Shown piece by piece: positions 24,566-32,378 of a stretch of DNA of 64,000 nucleotides; the first letter of the stretch is position 1; each line of letters opens with the position of its first letter. Position numbers and translations under genes: made by a program. Below the pieces are notes generated by a model that saw nothing but the letters and a program-made list of their open reading frames with translations, searched no databases and had not been told where the DNA came from. The DNA comes from RGZA01 sp964568585 (GTDB taxonomy: Bacteria; Pseudomonadota; Alphaproteobacteria; UBA9219; RGZA01), in NCBI GenBank assembly GCA_964568585.1, contig CAZMQI010000003.1, positions 1 to 64,000 on the forward strand, given 5' to 3'.

Positions 24566-26034
24566 TAGGCTGCCAGTTTCCTGTCGCTGCGTTTGCCGCT
24601 GCGAGGGGAGTTATTATTTAGATTGGAGCCTTGCGGGCCGGGGCTTTGCCATGACACCCATGCACTTGGACCTTGTTGGCGGTGATGCGGGTCAACATTC
24701 ATTTTGCAGAACATGTTGAGACCATGCTCTGGATGCACAAAGAACAGTGATTGTTCAGGTGGTTGATGGCCGATACGTAAACGGTTGCGGGCATATTCAT
24801 CCCATCCCTTTACGCTGCCATTCACGATGACGCCGGGCAGGGTTAGGTATTGATGCCAATGGCCCATCAGTAGTGTGTCAAACTCACGGCCAATCTGAAG
24901 TTCAGCATCACGTAATTTTACAAAGCCGCGCTTAATGGGGCCAATCGCGCCAATAATGCCATCGCCGCCCTTAGTACCGAGCGCATCACCGTGGGTGAGC
25001 ATAAAGCGATGGTTGTGAACGCGGAAATGCACATCAAGTTCATCGCGCACATCAATCACCACGCGGTCTTTATACTTCGGGTGATCTTGAAAATGCATTT
25101 GCAGGAATTTATAAAGTAGCCAGTCGTAATTTTCGTGCACGCGCCCTTTTTCCTGCGGCTTTTTGTTCATACGGCCATGGTTGCCTACTACACAGGGCAC
25201 ATAGACGTTGCCGAATTTATCGGCCAGATTTTCAATCATGGTGCGTAACTGGTCGTGCAGCATGGAAATAGCCATCGTCACTGGCACTTCGTTGGTCTTT
25301 TCCAGTTCTTCGTGAATGTTGCCGGTGAACATGTCGCCGCCAAATACGAGCACTAAGCCTTCGTATTCAGGTTTTCCGCTGTGGTTGAAACATATATCAA
25401 TTGTGCGGTCGGTGAAGCACTGCATACGTTCATTGGCGATGGCAATATTGAATTCATTTTTTCCAGCCATCATTTTTTTATCCACCATTTCGCCATAATG
25501 GATATCGGACAGCATTACCACTGGGGTTCCAGTAGATGTTTTTGTTTTGGCAGCTTTGGCAAGCCATGCGGGTGGCTGCGTAACTTTGGGGACTTGTTCG
25601 TAGAGTTCGTAGATGATACGGCTCAGTGTATCGACCGCATCGCCATCACGGTTGGCGACCTTTAATTGTTCGCGTAAATCCGCTAGTGATTTTAGGCTCT
25701 TTTCGGCTTTACGTTCAGCGGCAATCACGCGGCGTGTTGCTTCTTCTCCCGCTAAACGTAATTCGCGTTTTTTACGTTCTTGTGCTGCTTCATCGGTATA
25801 TATCTTCCAGTCAATTTTTATTTTCTTTTCATCCACTTTGCGTAAAAATGCCTTCATGGCACGGCGGTCGGCCCAACCATTTTCGCTCACAACTTTTTCA
25901 ATTGCATTGCGCGTATCTTCATTCGGCATTGCATTTGTAGACGGCTTGGGGCCGCCATATTCATGCGGGGGTGGGTACCCATCGGCCAAGGCTTTCTCAA
26001 CTGCACTCAAAATCAACTCATGTGCCATTTTCAT
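24565..26034 (-). CDS. Calcineurin-like metallophosphoesterase with helical N-terminal domain
   Basis: Protein of 489 residues with AGGAG seven bases before the ATG. About 160 N-terminal residues are helical and charged. The catalytic domain shows all metal motifs in order: LSDIHYGE (D-x-H), FGGDMFTGN (GD), VGNHGRM (GNH), LTHGDALG (H) and LMGHWHQY (GHxH). It could hydrolyse phosphomonoesters, diesters or nucleic-acid ends; proteins of this shape are often found in phage or plasmid DNA. The C-terminus is low-complexity (SNLNNNSPRSGKRSDR). It is the second gene of the distal operon, 51 bases after the unknown first gene. Confidence 0.8.
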   Translation of the reverse strand: MKMAHELILSAVEKALADGYPPPHEYGGPKPSTNAMPNEDTRNAIEKVVSENGWADRRAMKAFLRKVDEKKIKIDWKIYTDEAAQERKKRELRLAGEEATRRVIAAERKAEKSLKSLADLREQLKVANRDGDAVDTLSRIIYELYEQVPKVTQPPAWLAKAAKTKTSTGTPVVMLSDIHYGEMVDKKMMAGKNEFNIAIANERMQCFTDRTIDICFNHSGKPEYEGLVLVFGGDMFTGNIHEELEKTNEVPVTMAISMLHDQLRTMIENLADKFGNVYVPCVVGNHGRMNKKPQEKGRVHENYDWLLYKFLQMHFQDHPKYKDRVVIDVRDELDVHFRVHNHRFMLTHGDALGTKGGDGIIGAIGPIKRGFVKLRDAELQIGREFDTLLMGHWHQYLTLPGVIVNGSVKGWDEYARNRLRIGHQPPEQSLFFVHPEHGLNMFCKMNVDPHHRQQGPSAWVSWQSPGPQGSNLNNNSPRSGKRSDRKLAA

Positions 26035-26085
26035 GCGTGGTCTCCTTGGTAAGTGGGCAGGGTTGTGGGGTGTTTTGGTGTGGTG

Positions 26086-26676
26086 TCATAGATGCAGCCC
26101 GCTTTCGCGTTTGAGTGCGCGGCGCGTGGCTTCCATCAAAATGGAAAGCCGTTGTTGGAGACGCGTAGGATTAAGATTAACGGGAAGGTTGACAGAGATG
26201 CGCGTTGCGGGCGCGACTTCTTGCTTGGCCAGCTTTAAGTTGGCCATTACATCGCTTTGTGAAAATACAGTAACATCTACTCGTGTTGAGCGTGGTGTGG
26301 CGCGGCGGTGTTCGGCAAGCCCTGCATCAAGTGCAGCAGCATCTAGCATCAGGATGTGTGCAAAATTACTCTTTATTTCAAGGCGGATGAGTTCTAGGGC
26401 GCGGTCAAGATTATCGCGGAATTGGCTGGATACTTCAGATGGTTTGAAACGTAGCGTATGTGTATCTTTGGTCTGGGTTTCATAGACCATTCCTACATCT
26501 TGTGTCAGAAGTAAAGGTGCTGATGAAGCAATTGCAAAGGTAGCAATAACCCAGTTTCTTGATTCTTCTGCAACCGCAGGCACAGCAATGGGCCATTTAA
26601 TCGAAGGTGCTGAGGTGACCTCAGCTTGACGCGGACAAAGCTCCGCACGTTCCCGTAAAGCATCGTTAAGGGACAT
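26086..26676 (-). CDS. Hypothetical protein, first gene of the distal operon
   Basis: Protein of 196 residues, not recognised. It has no membrane segment or signal peptide. It has a hydrophobic stretch WVIATFAIASSAPLLL near residues 42-57 and a charged helical second half (DNLDRALELIRLEIKSNFAHIL, NPTRLQQRLSILMEATRRALKRE). The start lies directly after the conserved leader element, whose last part TGCCGGAAT also precedes the glycosyltransferase start of the other operon. Being first in an operon with hydrolase and ligase genes suggests a structural or regulatory partner. Function is unknown. Confidence 0.65.
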   Translation of the reverse strand: MSLNDALRERAELCPRQAEVTSAPSIKWPIAVPAVAEESRNWVIATFAIASSAPLLLTQDVGMVYETQTKDTHTLRFKPSEVSSQFRDNLDRALELIRLEIKSNFAHILMLDAAALDAGLAEHRRATPRSTRVDVTVFSQSDVMANLKLAKQEVAPATRISVNLPVNLNPTRLQQRLSILMEATRRALKRESGLHL

Positions 26677-26941
26677 GAAAATTCCGGCACTTTTGGCCAG
26701 TGAGAAAGCGCAAAATTCCAGCTAGGAAAGCTTGAAAGCAGACCCATGTGTACTCTTAATGAGTACGTTGTTGCCCTTTAGTGGGCATATTATCGACATC
26801 TTTTGCGGGAGGTTTTGTATTCCGTCACTGACTAGGTTGTTGGTGTTAGCAATGCCGAATATATTGATAAAATATGAATCGTCCAGCGTTTTATTTTACT
26901 AATCAAACGATTATTAGTAGTGACAAAAATCACAAATCAGC
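26677..26941 (-). promoter_or_regulatory. Shared promoter and leader, copy A (distal operon)
   Basis: Reading on the minus strand: a candidate -35 TGGACG (26885-26880), a 16-base spacer, a -10 TATATT (26863-26858), then a leader that starts GCATTGCTAACACCAAC. A GCCC-ACTAAA-GGGC hairpin is at 26786-26773, and CACTGGCCAAAAGTGCCGGAAT-like sequence ends just before the ATG. The 26773-26940 part aligns without gaps to 30488-30655, including 37 identical bases at 26819-26855. The promoter spacer is not conserved while its elements are, which supports promoter function. Confidence 0.65.
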
Positions 26942-26983
26942 ATACATTCCAAAGCTTCATTTCTATCACTGGAAATGATGACG

Positions 26984-27034
26984 CCCGCAGTGGCGTTGGT
27001 GTTAGCAAAATTCTGGCACTGCTGCGGGTTTTTT
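26984..27034 (+). terminator. Terminator-like hairpin on the plus strand
   Basis: CCCGCAG (26984-26990) and CTGCGGG (27022-27028) pair and are followed by six T. The loop holds GTTGGTGTTAGC, a 12-base word also found in both copies of the shared leader. No plus-strand gene precedes it, so it may block antisense transcription or belong to an unannotated RNA. Confidence 0.5.
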
Positions 27035-27117
27035 CCAAAACATTGATTTTGGAATTTCAAATAGAAAAACAATCATAAAATAATCAGTTGTTATCGTGCG
27101 TTGATTGACCGTTGCAG

Positions 27118-27966
27118 TCAAAGCATTGCGGTTGGCCGTGCACGTTTATGTTTGGTGCAGCTGCGTCCGTCCAGCATCGTAGTTATCTTCATTTGCAAGG
27201 TACGACTATCTTGCTCCACTTCAAACCGCGCCAATTCATCATTACTCAATTCAGGTTGTAATAATGGTCTGCGTATAGTTGGGATATAAAAACAAGTAAG
27301 GTCACACGCATCCCCAGCTGCAACGGCACTCATTGCACCGGGTGGGCTATCTTCCAACGCAATCGTCAAAAGATGGTTTGTATCAGCATTGTTTTTATAT
27401 AATACATCCAGCGCCATTTTGTGCCCCAGAAGATAGGGGTCTGGATATGGCTTACGGCGCACTACGTCATCGGCGCTAACCAAACCATCAACAGTTAATC
27501 CGGCTTGTTCAACCAGTGCAAGATTGGCAAGCGCTTCCTTACGTGCACCGTTGGTTACTGCGATAGCAGCAAAGCCTATACCCTCTACAGCGCATTTATC
27601 TTTAATCGCCAGTATGGTGTCGATGACATCTTGGCGAACCAAAATAGCATCGTGATGGCTGGTCACATAGTCGATGATTTCATTACGAAAATTTTCAACA
27701 CCGGGATCAATCGTTGGATTTTGTGATTTGAGGTAATAATAAGTGTGTTCCCATGCCGCGCCGAACAGCATGGTGGTTTTTTCTTCCACCACTCCGTGTT
27801 CATCGGGAACAGGAAAACGTTTGGGATCAAAAAATTCTTTTGGCTGGAATTCAACCCCATATTTTTTAAATAATATGGCAATCGCATTGCTTAAGTGGGC
27901 ATCAGTATCAACGAGTGTTCCGTCAATATCGAGAAGCAAGATGACGGATGTTGTGTTAGGCTGCAT
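27118..27966 (-). CDS. HAD-superfamily phosphatase (phosphoglycolate phosphatase/beta-PGM group)
   Basis: Protein of 282 residues. The HAD motifs are LLLDIDGTLVDTD (nucleophile D13 and acid D15), AVTNGAR (motif II), RRKPYPDPYL with the motif III lysine, and ALEDSPPGAMSA (motif IV). The cap lies between motifs I and II and is helical. It should be a small-molecule phosphatase, with the substrate not deducible. Its start overlaps the upstream metallophosphoesterase gene by 11 bases, and it is the last gene of the proximal operon. About 440 bases separate it from the distal operon; they hold a plus-strand hairpin and leader copy A. Confidence 0.85.
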   Translation of the reverse strand: MQPNTTSVILLLDIDGTLVDTDAHLSNAIAILFKKYGVEFQPKEFFDPKRFPVPDEHGVVEEKTTMLFGAAWEHTYYYLKSQNPTIDPGVENFRNEIIDYVTSHHDAILVRQDVIDTILAIKDKCAVEGIGFAAIAVTNGARKEALANLALVEQAGLTVDGLVSADDVVRRKPYPDPYLLGHKMALDVLYKNNADTNHLLTIALEDSPPGAMSAVAAGDACDLTCFYIPTIRRPLLQPELSNDELARFEVEQDSRTLQMKITTMLDGRSCTKHKRARPTAML

Positions 27967-29158
27967 GTACAGTTAAGCCTTTTTGGGTTTGGCGTTTTAA
28001 AAATTCATCGCGGCGTAATGGTTGCGGAATTACGGCCTTGCCGAATGCTTCGGTTGCTTGGGGTATGCCCTTTTCATCGATGCGTAGCATTTCAAATACA
28101 CCGTCATCCCTTTCGACAATCAGAGTGCAGTGTTCGGTACGCATAAAATCACCCGTATTCATATAATCATCGGTGATAAGCGGGTTATGCGTGTGTCCCT
28201 GCATCATAAAACTAATCAGGGGTTCGGCAGCATAATCGGGGTCGGTTTTGCTTTTATCTATAATATGTCGATTGAGATTGTCGACATATTCACGCGCATA
28301 GGTGGCGTAATCATCCTTCATGCCATCTGCGATGCGGCGTTCAATTTCTTTCGCGGCAGAAAATGCACCCAGTATGCCATAAGGGCGTACATAACCTTCA
28401 AGACGTGAAAGACGTGTGGTAAGCGACAGCGCGGCATCGCGAAATTGCGTGCCCAGTATTCCCAAGGCTTTCCAAATGGGGACCAGTACACTTGAATGAC
28501 GATGGACAAAATCAAATTCATCACCATGCATAAGAAGTATAGTTGCCCCCGTCAAACTTCTGTGCTTTGCAAATGGCGCAATGGTGATGTGTCCCCATTG
28601 AAAGGTGCCGCCAATTTGGCGTTCGATGGCCGCAATTTGTTTTTCATTTAGCCCAGATTTTCCTGCAAATCTTTCTGATTCTAGATAGCGTTCAATCGTT
28701 GCATCAGGAACATCATCATTTGGGGTGATGAGTAACCTTGTGCCTGGCTGAGATTTTTTGAGAAGGCGACGAACTACCTCGTCGTGATTTCCTGGAATAT
28801 AAATTACTTCGGTTCCCTTACGGGTCAAACGAAACAGTTTCTGAATGAAGTCCTGATGAGTTTGTTCGGCTTTTATAACATCGGTACTATTGATTAATCT
28901 GCCAAGCTGATTGACGCGGCGGATACGATAACTCCAAAGATCAATCAAGTCGCCATTGATATAAATCTTATCGGTATCCAGTTTATTTAAAAATTGAACA
29001 AGACGCTCCACTTGTGCTTTGGTGGCAAGTAAATGAATGTCAGAAATGAAGACTGCGCGGTAACGGTGTTTTGTGCCTTCACCATTATCGTCATGAATGG
29101 CTTGCGCGTTACCGTTGGCATGTGCGCGGCGTGCTTGAATGAGGAGTTCGGATTGCAT
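27956..29158 (-). CDS. Metallophosphoesterase, UDP-2,3-diacylglucosamine hydrolase-like (LpxH/COG2908)
   Basis: Protein of 400 residues. Calcineurin-like motifs are FISDIHLLATKAQ (D-x-H), INGDLIDLWSYR (GD), IPGNHDEVVRR (GNHD), LMHGDEFDFVHRHSS (H) and QGHTHNP (GHxH). The DLIDLWSYR and HGDEFD segments are characteristic of LpxH-like enzymes that cleave UDP-linked glycolipid precursors or related phosphoesters. It is longer than E. coli LpxH (about 240 residues). The ATG follows the glycosyltransferase stop immediately (TAAATG), so the two are translationally coupled. Action on a glycolipid is inferred from the neighbour. Confidence 0.8.
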   Translation of the reverse strand: MQSELLIQARRAHANGNAQAIHDDNGEGTKHRYRAVFISDIHLLATKAQVERLVQFLNKLDTDKIYINGDLIDLWSYRIRRVNQLGRLINSTDVIKAEQTHQDFIQKLFRLTRKGTEVIYIPGNHDEVVRRLLKKSQPGTRLLITPNDDVPDATIERYLESERFAGKSGLNEKQIAAIERQIGGTFQWGHITIAPFAKHRSLTGATILLMHGDEFDFVHRHSSVLVPIWKALGILGTQFRDAALSLTTRLSRLEGYVRPYGILGAFSAAKEIERRIADGMKDDYATYAREYVDNLNRHIIDKSKTDPDYAAEPLISFMMQGHTHNPLITDDYMNTGDFMRTEHCTLIVERDDGVFEMLRIDEKGIPQATEAFGKAVIPQPLRRDEFLKRQTQKGLTVHAA

Positions 29159-30412
29159 TTATCGTCTATCGTTATGTGAAAACCAAAGGGCAGATGCGCG
29201 GCGCAACGCCGATGGGCGGGGCGGAAGTTGCGTTCCTTTGTGTGAGGTAAAAATCTGGTCAAGCATCACCGGAATTTCAAAAACTGCTTTGTTTTCCAGC
29301 TTCAAGGCGCGTTCGCGGTATGCCTCGAACCGATCACTGGCTAATAAATAGCGCGTGGCTTTTCCAATATCGGCAAACGTGGGAATGGAAACGCCTAACC
29401 CCTGTTCTTCAGCCCAGATAATATTATACCGCTCCTGAATCATAGTTTTGGCGTTGCCTTCCACAATCACGGGTAATCCAATTTTTAATGCTTCGCTCAT
29501 GCTGCCGGGGCCGGGCTTACCTACAAACACATCGGCAAGTCGCATGTAATCGGCAACCTTATCGGTGAAGCCAACGGCGTGGCATCCCGGTTTACCTTGC
29601 AGGCTTTTTAGAAGTTCTGTATCGCGTCCACACATCACAATGCTTTGCACGCCTTCAGCATGCAGACGTTCAGCAATTTTAGCAGATACTTTCGAACCAT
29701 TACCGCCAAACATGATAATGGCCGTTGGCTTGCCTGCTTCAAGGCCGATACTTTCACGTGTGAGTGCAGTTGTGCTTGGTTGATTGTAAAATGAGGGACG
29801 TAAAATCATCCCCGATGTCTGGAAGATGCGTTCGGGGCGATAGAAACCCGAAAGGTGCGCTTGGATAAGTGCTTTGCGGCTACCGCAAATCATGTATTGG
29901 TCTTGGTTTGCCATCCAGAAGTTGGGCGGGGAATCCGCAACATCCGTCATAATCGTGACATAGGGTTTATCGGGATGAACCATTTGCAACGCATCGAACA
30001 TGATACGATTGAAATTGGGCACAACCGAAACAACCATGTCGGGGTTTGAATGCTGCCAATGTTTAATCAAAACCCGCTTCATCGGATTTGCGTTCAGTGC
30101 GATGGCTTTTTGCAAGGTGCGTAGGAATGGGCGAGAGCCATAGGTCCAGCCACGGCGAATGGCCGCGTTATAAACATTTTCCGATTGTAATCCCGTCAGC
30201 TGATATATGGGGTCGGATGGCTCCAGCATCTTTTGCAGGTTAATCAGCTTGATATCCCATTCGGGATAAGATGCGGTGATGCTTTCAATCAACGCATTGG
30301 CTGCGCTGCGATGGCCGCCACCTGCATCAAAAAAGAAGAGCTCAAGGATGCGTTTTCGGGTTGGTGGTGTGCATGGCTCCGCACGCTGTAGCAAAGTGGT
30401 TTGCTCAGGCAT
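29159..30412 (-). CDS. Glycosyltransferase, MGDG-synthase/MurG-like (GT28)
   Basis: Protein of 417 residues. The N-terminal acceptor domain has ELFFFDAGGGHRSAANALIESI (MGDG-synthase type, PF06925), MVVSVVPNFNRIMFDAL and MTDVADSPPNFWMANQDQYMICGS. The C-terminal donor domain has IIMFGGNGSKVSAKIAERL and VGKPGPGSMSEALKIGLPVIVEGN, the sugar-nucleotide binding motif of GT28. Such enzymes add galactose or glucose to diacylglycerol in membranes. It is the first gene of the proximal operon and starts just after leader copy B (conserved TGCCGGAAT). Glycolipid synthesis is likely, perhaps for phosphate-stress membrane remodelling; the acceptor is not proven. Confidence 0.82.
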   Translation of the reverse strand: MPEQTTLLQRAEPCTPPTRKRILELFFFDAGGGHRSAANALIESITASYPEWDIKLINLQKMLEPSDPIYQLTGLQSENVYNAAIRRGWTYGSRPFLRTLQKAIALNANPMKRVLIKHWQHSNPDMVVSVVPNFNRIMFDALQMVHPDKPYVTIMTDVADSPPNFWMANQDQYMICGSRKALIQAHLSGFYRPERIFQTSGMILRPSFYNQPSTTALTRESIGLEAGKPTAIIMFGGNGSKVSAKIAERLHAEGVQSIVMCGRDTELLKSLQGKPGCHAVGFTDKVADYMRLADVFVGKPGPGSMSEALKIGLPVIVEGNAKTMIQERYNIIWAEEQGLGVSIPTFADIGKATRYLLASDRFEAYRERALKLENKAVFEIPVMLDQIFTSHKGTQLPPRPSALRRASALWFSHNDRR

Positions 30413-30656
30413 ATATATTCCGGCAGTTTGGCCAGTGTGCGGGACGCAAAAGCCCTATTTAGAAAGCGCGTGTGCAATCTATGAGGTGCCCTTTAGTGGG
30501 CTTGTTATTTATATTTCCGAAGGGGATTTTGATATTCCGTCACTGACTAGGTTGTTGGTGTTAGCAATGCGGAATGTAACAAAACGGTTTGAATCGTCCA
30601 GCGATTTATTTGGCTTTGGATTTAATTTACAGGGGTGACAAGAACTACGAATTAGC
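30413..30656 (-). promoter_or_regulatory. Shared promoter and leader, copy B (proximal operon)
   Basis: Minus-strand promoter candidate: -35 TGGACG (30600-30595), 16-base spacer, -10 TACATT (30578-30573). The leader contains the same 37 bases (30534-30570) and GCCC-ACTAAA-GGGC hairpin (30501-30488) as copy A at identical spacing. Close to the ATG is CACTGGCCAAACTGCCGGAAT-like sequence. The distance from hairpin to start differs (about 75 against 96 bases), so only the upstream block is constrained in spacing. Confidence 0.65.
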
Positions 30657-30750
30657 TTACTTATTCAAACTTCGTACTGAGTAGATGGGGTGCTTAAAAG
30701 TTCTCTATCTCTTTTGTTCTCGCAGATTGCAACACGCAAAATATCAACCA

Positions 30751-32154
30751 ATGTTTTCGGACAAGTATGATCTGGTCGTCGTTGGCGCGGGTATCGCAGG
30801 ATTAGCAACCGCCTATTTTTATAAAGAACGTTTTCCTGAGCACAATATATTGGTGCTGGAACGTAAAGGCCCCGGGCGTAGCAAAGGGCTTGGTGGTGTT
30901 GGCGGCGGGCTCACGGGCCGTTCCGGTGGTCACCGTATGCCGGGCTTTGAAGCCGACCATAGTGAAGTTGTAAAACTAATTGGAGAACAAGCAGCGTTAC
31001 ATCTGTATCAAGAAACGCTCCGCATCTCTGAAATCACTGACCAGATTATCGAGCGCGAACGGATTGATTGTGGGTCACGGCGTGGTTACTGGATTGTCGA
31101 TGAACATTCCCGTGAATTTTCCAAGCTGGATGAATTCATGCGGCCACGTAAGGCATTAGGATTACCCGACCCTGAATATGTTATTGGGGCCGCGTTAAAG
31201 AAACACATTGATTTTGCTGGTTATAACGCAGGTTTGTATTTTCCCGATATTGCAACCTTTGATACACCAAAATTTATCTATGGCCTTGCCGAAGCATTAC
31301 AACGCCGCGGCGTGGAAATTGCAGAAGGGTATGAATACCGTGAACATAAACCAGCGCATGTTTCTGCAAAGGGCGGATGTGAAATTCGTTTAGCAGGTGG
31401 TCAAGTATTGCAAGCCAAGCGTCTTGTTTTAGCGGGCGGGGATATTCTATCACGCAAGATACCGTTTTTGCATAAGCGCACAGCTACAGTTTACACGGGG
31501 CGCATTGGCGTAAAACTGCGCGGTGAAGACTTTGCGCGTCTCTCCCCATCGCGTAAACCACTTGCTGGTTGCGATAGCGATTTAAAGAGCAATCAAAATC
31601 CATTGGAAGGTGATTTCCTGTGGTTCAGCCTTCGCAGTGACGGATATCTCGCTATGGGGTTTGGGGGATGTTTTGGGAGTGTCTCGCCCAACGCTACTCG
31701 CGATGTCATCGATAAAATGGTGGAGGATGTACGTAGAGAGCTTCATGAACGCTTGCCTTTCCTAAAAAATGGTAATTATCGCATTAAGCCAACGGTGGGA
31801 GGCCTAAATACGTCCAGTAATCTGCTGCCAATCTTGGGGCATATTGATCATCAAGAGCAGGTGTATGCCATTGCTGCACAATCAGGCGTGGGGCTTAACC
31901 AAAGCATGCTGCTTGCCAAGGCATTAGTAGATAAGTTTGCGGGTGATACCCGTGTCTATGACATGGTCGCAAAGTTTGAGCATGGTCAGGTGATTATACC
32001 AACGCCAACACTCTTGCGTCGTGCCGCTATAGAAATAGGGGTATTGGAAAAGACATCGCCATTAGCGCCTGTAAGGCTGGCATGTCGTACCGCGCATGGT
32101 ATAGCGGGGTTATATACCCGTGTCCGAACACCTTTTGAACGTTCCGAGCCTTAG
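30751..32154 (+). CDS. FAD-dependent oxidoreductase (DAO/PuuB-like)
   Basis: Protein of 467 residues from the ATG at 30751; upstream in-frame ATG at 30685 adds an unlikely leader. The dinucleotide-binding motif is YDLVVVGAGIAGLATAYFYKE with the acid at the strand end, ILVLERKGPG. RSGGHRMPGFEADH resembles the gamma-glutamylputrescine oxidase group. NTSSNLLPILGHID and YAIAAQSGVGLNQSMLLAKAL form the C-terminal FAD contact. It is divergent from the glycosyltransferase operon and 8 bases from the CCA end of tRNA-Gln. It probably oxidises an amine or amino acid; substrate and any role in the cluster are unknown. Confidence 0.82.
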   Translation: MFSDKYDLVVVGAGIAGLATAYFYKERFPEHNILVLERKGPGRSKGLGGVGGGLTGRSGGHRMPGFEADHSEVVKLIGEQAALHLYQETLRISEITDQIIERERIDCGSRRGYWIVDEHSREFSKLDEFMRPRKALGLPDPEYVIGAALKKHIDFAGYNAGLYFPDIATFDTPKFIYGLAEALQRRGVEIAEGYEYREHKPAHVSAKGGCEIRLAGGQVLQAKRLVLAGGDILSRKIPFLHKRTATVYTGRIGVKLRGEDFARLSPSRKPLAGCDSDLKSNQNPLEGDFLWFSLRSDGYLAMGFGGCFGSVSPNATRDVIDKMVEDVRRELHERLPFLKNGNYRIKPTVGGLNTSSNLLPILGHIDHQEQVYAIAAQSGVGLNQSMLLAKALVDKFAGDTRVYDMVAKFEHGQVIIPTPTLLRRAAIEIGVLEKTSPLAPVRLACRTAHGIAGLYTRVRTPFERSEP

Positions 32155-32161
32155 GCGGAGT

Positions 32162-32235
32162 TGGTTGGGGGACGTGGATTCGAACCACGGTAAACAGAGT
32201 CAGAGTCTGTTGTCCTACCGCTAGACGATCCCCCA
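32162..32235 (-). tRNA. tRNA-Gln (CUG)
   Basis: Read on the minus strand, the acceptor stem TGGGGGA/TCCCCCA closes with the U1-A72 pair typical of tRNA-Gln. The anticodon stem ACAGA/TCTGT encloses CTCTGAC with anticodon CTG. The T arm is CGTGG-TTCGAAT-CCACG, and CCA is encoded. The 3' end faces the 18-32 kb gene cluster, a common insertion side for islands, but no second copy of its 3' end was found there. Confidence 0.95.
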
Positions 32236-32378
32236 GCAGGAACTGCGTAAGCTTAGTTATCTGCCTGAAAGCCCTTAAAATCAATGGTTTTTGTGTGGTG
32301 CTGCTATTTGGCGGTGTAATTTACACCTGAATTGGGCTATGACTTGCCACATCATTTTAAGAAATGCGGATGCACGTT

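Noticed and set aside
32162..32235. tRNA-Gln as attachment site of the 18-32 kb cluster
   Set aside because: No second copy of the tRNA 3' end and no integrase were seen, so only the position is suggestive.
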